DNA of 9,146 nt from positions 1 to 9,146 of the forward strand of contig JAYTTZ010000099.1 in assembly GCA_043744805.1 (NCBI GenBank), read 5' to 3'. The position numbers were made by a program, and so were the translations under genes. The stretch is from Ga0077536 sp043744805. Its GTDB lineage: Bacteria > Pseudomonadota > Gammaproteobacteria > Ga0077536. Positions 6,594-9,146 of the stretch are shown here, one piece after another. The first letter of the stretch is position 1, and each line of letters starts with the position of its first letter. The notes beneath the pieces were generated by a model. That model was not told the origin of the DNA and searched no databases. It worked only from the letters and a program-made list of their open reading frames with translations.

Positions 6594-6776
6594 GTCCTCT
6601 GCGGTGTTTGCCAGGGGCTTGATATCCTTGAGCCAATATTGCACCCAAAGGAACTGATCTGGTTGGTGATGGTGTGCATGTCCGCCTCGTCGCGGAAAGC
6701 CTGATTCGCCCCGAGAGGTTCCGATCTTGAGCCCTAGGTTCAAGATAACGGCCCACAGCGGCACCTTGGAGGACAC
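6594..6776 (+). ncRNA. ssrS: 6S RNA (RNA polymerase regulator)
   Basis: 6S RNA mimics an open promoter and binds sigma-70 RNA polymerase, lowering its activity in stationary phase. The closing stem is visible: TCCTCTGCGGTG (6595-6606) pairs with CACCTTGGAGGA (6762-6773) with one mismatch and two G-U pairs. Blocks in the same order as E. coli 6S are CTTGAGCCAATATT (6627-6640, the 5' side of the central bubble), GGTTGGTGATGGTGTGCATG (6661-6680), GTCGCGGAAAGCCT (6689-6702), CTTGAGCCCTAGGTTCAAG (6726-6744, a hairpin) and AACGGCCCACAGCGGCACC (6747-6765). The length of about 183 bases matches E. coli (184). Ends are estimated from the stem and promoter. It sits immediately after zapA, as in many gammaproteobacteria. 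No reading frame or U-rich terminator is visible before the next gene. Confidence 0.93.
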
Positions 6777-6800
6777 CCTAATTCCTCGTACCGGGCAACC

Positions 6801-7265
6801 ATGGCACGGCACTACTGGCTGATGAAATCAGAGCCCGACGCCTTCGGGCTCGAGACGCTCGCAGGCATGCCCGCGCAGACCACGATGTGGGACGGCGTGC
6901 GGAACTACCAGGCGCGCAACATGCTGCGCGACCAGATGAAGAAGGGCGACCAAGCCTTCTTCTATCACTCCAACTGCGCAGAGCCCGGCATCGTTGCCAT
7001 CGTCGAGGTGGTGCGCGCAGCCTATCCCGATCCCACCGCGCAGAACCCCGACAGCAAGTACTTCGATCCCAGGAGCACGCCGGACAACCCGCGCTGGTTC
7101 GTGGTGGACGTGAAATTGAAACGTCGGCTGCAGCGCAACGTCACGCTGGCGGAGTTGAAGGACGATCCCGCGCTGGCCGCGATGGCGTTGGTACGCAAGG
7201 GCAATCGCCTTTCCGTGATGCCCGTGGCCGACGCGGAATGGAAGCACATCCTGGAACGGGAGTGA
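6801..7265 (+). CDS. EVE domain-containing protein (PUA-like fold, THYN1-related)
   Basis: A single-domain protein of 154 residues. EVE domains belong to the PUA-like superfamily. Several members bind modified bases in DNA or RNA, and the eukaryotic relative is THYN1. The usual landmarks are all present: YWLMKSEPDAFGLETL (5-20), MWDGVRNYQARNML (29-42), MKKGDQAFFYHSNC (46-59), the GIVAIVEVVRAAYPD strand region (63-77), RWFVVDVKL (98-106) and the C-terminal RKGNRLSVMPVADAEWKHI (132-150). The aromatic W30 and the neighbouring pocket residues that contact the ligand in relatives are kept. The natural ligand in free-living bacteria is unknown. ATG at 6801 begins exactly at the conserved N-terminus, with a weak ribosome site. 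The gene lies about 24 bases after the 6S RNA with no terminator visible between. It may be expressed by read-through from the 6S promoter, as ygfA is in E. coli. Confidence 0.93.
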   Translation: MARHYWLMKSEPDAFGLETLAGMPAQTTMWDGVRNYQARNMLRDQMKKGDQAFFYHSNCAEPGIVAIVEVVRAAYPDPTAQNPDSKYFDPRSTPDNPRWFVVDVKLKRRLQRNVTLAELKDDPALAAMALVRKGNRLSVMPVADAEWKHILERE

Positions 7266-7373
7266 CCGCCACGCAGACGGCGACGCTCATGGTCGTGGGC
7301 TTCCCTGCTCCAGGCATTGATCAATAACGCACTGGCCGCACTATCGGGTGCCCGAACAGTTACCCAGGTGTCA

Positions 7374-7417
7374 CTGCGACCGGGCAGCGGTCGCGGCATC
7401 GACTGGCGACGTCGCAG
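7374..7417. repeat. Cluster of GCGAC-based inverted repeats in the convergent intergenic region
   Basis: CTGCGAC (7374-7380) and GTCGCAG (7411-7417) are perfect inverted copies. Inside them GCGACC (7376-7381) pairs with GGTCGC (7389-7394) over a seven-base loop, and GCGACGTCGC (7406-7415) is a perfect palindrome. These allow alternative folds on both strands. There is no U-tract. The rest of the 180-base gap between the EVE gene and ychF shows no gene or RNA that I can recognise. Confidence 0.5.
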
Positions 7418-7433
7418 CCCCGGAAGCTCCCGA

Positions 7434-7451
7434 GTCTGAGTCACCTCAGAC
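7434..7451 (-). terminator. Perfect hairpin over the ychF stop codon, possible 3' end structure
   Basis: On the minus strand GTCTGAG-GTGA-CTCAGAC forms a seven-pair stem closed by a GTGA loop of the stable GNRA class, and the ychF TGA is inside the 5' arm. No run of U follows, so it is not a standard intrinsic terminator. It could stop the transcript with Rho, protect the 3' end, or be chance. The structure itself is read directly from sequence; the role is a guess. Confidence 0.35.
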
Positions 7452-8537
7452 GTTGAACCTGAAGTGCATCACGTCACCATCCTTCACGATGTATTCCTTG
7501 CCTTCCAGGCGCAGCTTGCCCGCGGCCTGCGCGCCGGCTTCGCCCTTGCCGGCGATGTAGTCGTCAAAGGCGATGACTTCGGCGCGAATGAAGCCGCGTT
7601 CAAAGTCCGTGTGGATGACCGACGCGGCCTGGGGCGCGGTGGCGCCGATGGGGATGGTCCACGCGCGGCATTCCTTGGGGCCTGCCGTGAAGTAGGTGGC
7701 GAGCCCGAGAAGCTGGTAGCCGGCGCGGATGAAGCGGTTCAAACCCGGCTCTTCGAGCCCCATTTCCTTCAGGAACTGCGCGCGCTCGTCATTGCCCAGC
7801 GCGGCGAGTTCGGCTTCAAGCTGCGCGCAGATGACGACGCATTCAGCACCCTGCTTCGCGGCGAACTCGGCGACCCTCGCCGAGAACGCATTGCCGCCGA
7901 TATTGTCCTCGTCGACGTTGGCCACGAACAGCACGGGCTTGGCGGTGAGCAGGGACAGCGGCTTGATGGCTTCGAGCGCAGCGGCACTCAGGCCTTGCGC
8001 GCGGATGGGGATGACCTGGTTCAGGCCCACGGTCACTTCTTCCAGCGCGGCGACGCGAGCCTTCAATTCCTTGTCGCCAGACTTGGCCTGCTTGGCGGCA
8101 CGATCGAGCGCGCGCGTGGCGCTGTCCAGATCCGCGAGCGCGAGTTCGGTTTCGATGACTTCGATGTCGGCCAGCGGATCGATCTTGCCGTTCACGTGGA
8201 TGATGTTTTCGTTCTCGAAGCAGCGCACCACGTGCGCGATGGCCTGGGTCTCGCGGATATGCGCGAGGAACTGGTTGCCGAGGCCTTCACCTTTCGACGC
8301 ACCAGCCACGAGGCCGGCGATGTCGACGAACTCCATCGAGGTCGGCACGGTGACTTTGGGCTTCACCAGGTTGGCGATCGCGTCCAGGCGCAGGTCTGGC
8401 ATCGGTACCAGGCCCACGTTGGGATCGATAGTGCAGAACGGATAGTTTTCCGCTGCGATGGCCGACTGCGTCAGCGCGTTGAAAAGCGAGGATTTGCCCA
8501 CGTTGGGCAGGCCGACGATGCCGCACTTGAAACCCAT
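7446..8537 (-). CDS. ychF: Redox-regulated ATPase YchF (OLA1 family, Obg-related P-loop protein)
   Basis: A universally conserved cytoplasmic P-loop NTPase that prefers ATP over GTP, associates with ribosomes and is linked to oxidative stress responses. The 363 residues equal the E. coli length. G1 is GLPNVGKSS (9-17), G3 is VDIAG (71-75), and the G4 position reads NVDE (207-210) in place of NKxD, the change that gives ATP preference. The segment KGEGLGNQFLAHIRE (82-96) is also diagnostic. A helical coiled-coil region spans about 125-200, and the C-terminal TGS domain about 278-362 (FTAGPKECRAWT, KDGDVMHFRFNV). ATG at 8535-8537 starts two bases after the pth stop, preceded by GGGAAAGA inside pth, so the two are cotranscribed. 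The gene converges on the EVE gene across 180 bases. Nothing is missing or altered. Confidence 0.98.
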   Translation of the reverse strand: MGFKCGIVGLPNVGKSSLFNALTQSAIAAENYPFCTIDPNVGLVPMPDLRLDAIANLVKPKVTVPTSMEFVDIAGLVAGASKGEGLGNQFLAHIRETQAIAHVVRCFENENIIHVNGKIDPLADIEVIETELALADLDSATRALDRAAKQAKSGDKELKARVAALEEVTVGLNQVIPIRAQGLSAAALEAIKPLSLLTAKPVLFVANVDEDNIGGNAFSARVAEFAAKQGAECVVICAQLEAELAALGNDERAQFLKEMGLEEPGLNRFIRAGYQLLGLATYFTAGPKECRAWTIPIGATAPQAASVIHTDFERGFIRAEVIAFDDYIAGKGEAGAQAAGKLRLEGKEYIVKDGDVMHFRFNV

Positions 8538-8539
8538 GG

Positions 8540-9133
8540 CTAGTTCTTTCCCGTGTCGCTGTCGCGACGATTGAGCTGGTTCATTATTTTGTCCGCTTGG
8601 CCGGCAACGATCGCCGGCAGCACTTCGAGTCCCCGGTCGATCGCGCCCTCGATGGCAATGCGATCATCCGTCGGTGGATTGCCCAGCACGTAGTCCACCA
8701 CTTTGTCCGCGCTGCCCGGATGCCCAATCCCGAGCCGCAGGCGCAGGAACTCGGCGCCGATCTGCGCCGTGATGTCACGCAGGCCGTTATGCCCGCCGTG
8801 CCCACCGCCGCGCTTGAGCCGCACGATGCCCGGGGCGAGATCAAGTTCATCATGCACGACGAGGATTGCAGGCGGATCGATCCGGTAATAGCGGGCGTAG
8901 GCGCCAACGGCCTGACCGCTCAAGTTCATGAAGGTGGTGGGCTTGAGCAGGGCGATCTGCTTGCCGCCCAGGGTCAGATTGCCGATTTCTGCCTGGAATT
9001 TGGACTCCACGCGGAGCCCGGCGCCACTGTCGGCCAGTTTGTCGAGCAAGCAGAAGCCGACGTTGTGCCGGGAGCGCGAGTACTGCGCGCCCGGGTTTCC
9101 CAGTCCCACGATGAGCAGGATTTCGCCGACCAT
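8540..9133 (-). CDS. pth: Peptidyl-tRNA hydrolase
   Basis: Releases peptides from tRNAs that dropped off the ribosome, recycling tRNA; an essential cytoplasmic enzyme in most bacteria. The protein has 197 residues (194 in E. coli). The active-site set is complete: N13 in GLGNPG (10-15), catalytic H23 in SRHNVGF (21-27), N70 in KPTTFMNLSG (64-73), D95 in VVHDELDL (92-99) and N116 in GGHGGHNGLRD (110-120). These correspond to N10, H20, N68, D93 and N114 of E. coli. The ATG at 9131-9133 starts just before the conserved LLIVGLGNPG. Only 13 bases lie upstream in the window, so its promoter, and the rplY gene often found upstream, cannot be examined. ychF follows after two bases. The order pth-ychF is widely conserved. 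Confidence 0.98.
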   Translation of the reverse strand: MVGEILLIVGLGNPGAQYSRSRHNVGFCLLDKLADSGAGLRVESKFQAEIGNLTLGGKQIALLKPTTFMNLSGQAVGAYARYYRIDPPAILVVHDELDLAPGIVRLKRGGGHGGHNGLRDITAQIGAEFLRLRLGIGHPGSADKVVDYVLGNPPTDDRIAIEGAIDRGLEVLPAIVAGQADKIMNQLNRRDSDTGKN

Positions 9134-9146
9134 CTCAAATGGCCAT

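Noticed and set aside
6571..6800. Remnant of a 5-formyltetrahydrofolate cyclo-ligase gene between zapA and the EVE gene
   Set aside because: The interval is fully explained by the 6S RNA and its promoter, and no frame shows cyclo-ligase motifs.
7464..8543. Open frame of 359 codons on the plus strand opposite ychF
   Set aside because: It mirrors ychF almost end to end and has no motif, while the minus-strand frame is an intact YchF.

Overview
The window is GC-rich and densely coded with housekeeping genes. It reads as a gammaproteobacterial chromosome, probably from the Xanthomonadales/Nevskiales/Steroidobacterales part of the class. The main reasons are the gene order ygfB-pepP-ubiH-ubiI, a divergent small coiled-coil (TIGR02449-type) gene next to zapA, and a recognisable gamma-type 6S RNA directly after zapA. 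The species is not identified, and nothing here looks mobile or recently acquired.

Layout from left to right. Positions 1-519 (+) hold the C-terminal 172 residues of a nitroreductase-family flavoprotein whose start lies outside the window. It ends tail-to-tail, 9 bases from the end of purC. Positions 529-5754 (-) form one tightly packed cluster, in transcription order ygfB, pepP, ubiH, ubiI (visC) and purC. Junction spacings are +7, -11, -4 and +32 bases, so this is very probably one operon with translational coupling. UbiH and UbiI are the two flavin hydroxylases of ubiquinone ring synthesis. PepP is an X-Pro aminopeptidase, YgfB a small UPF0149 protein and PurC a purine enzyme.

Positions 5755-5903 are a short divergent promoter region. 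Rightwards from it come a 73-residue ZapB-like coiled-coil protein, ZapA, and the 6S RNA gene (about 6594-6776) with its own promoter overlapping the end of zapA. An EVE-domain protein (6801-7265) starts about 24 bases after the 6S RNA. In E. coli that place is taken by the 5-formyltetrahydrofolate cyclo-ligase gene (ygfA/fau), which is absent here.

Positions 7266-7445 are a convergent intergenic region rich in small inverted repeats, including a perfect hairpin over the ychF stop codon. Positions 7446-9133 (-) are pth and ychF, a classic translation-related pair separated by two bases.

No tRNA, CRISPR array, insertion sequence or prophage gene was seen, and no previously undescribed system is evident. 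The points most worth a second look are the 6S RNA-EVE arrangement, the ZapB-like/ZapA pair, purC at the end of a ubiquinone operon, and the hairpins at the ychF end.
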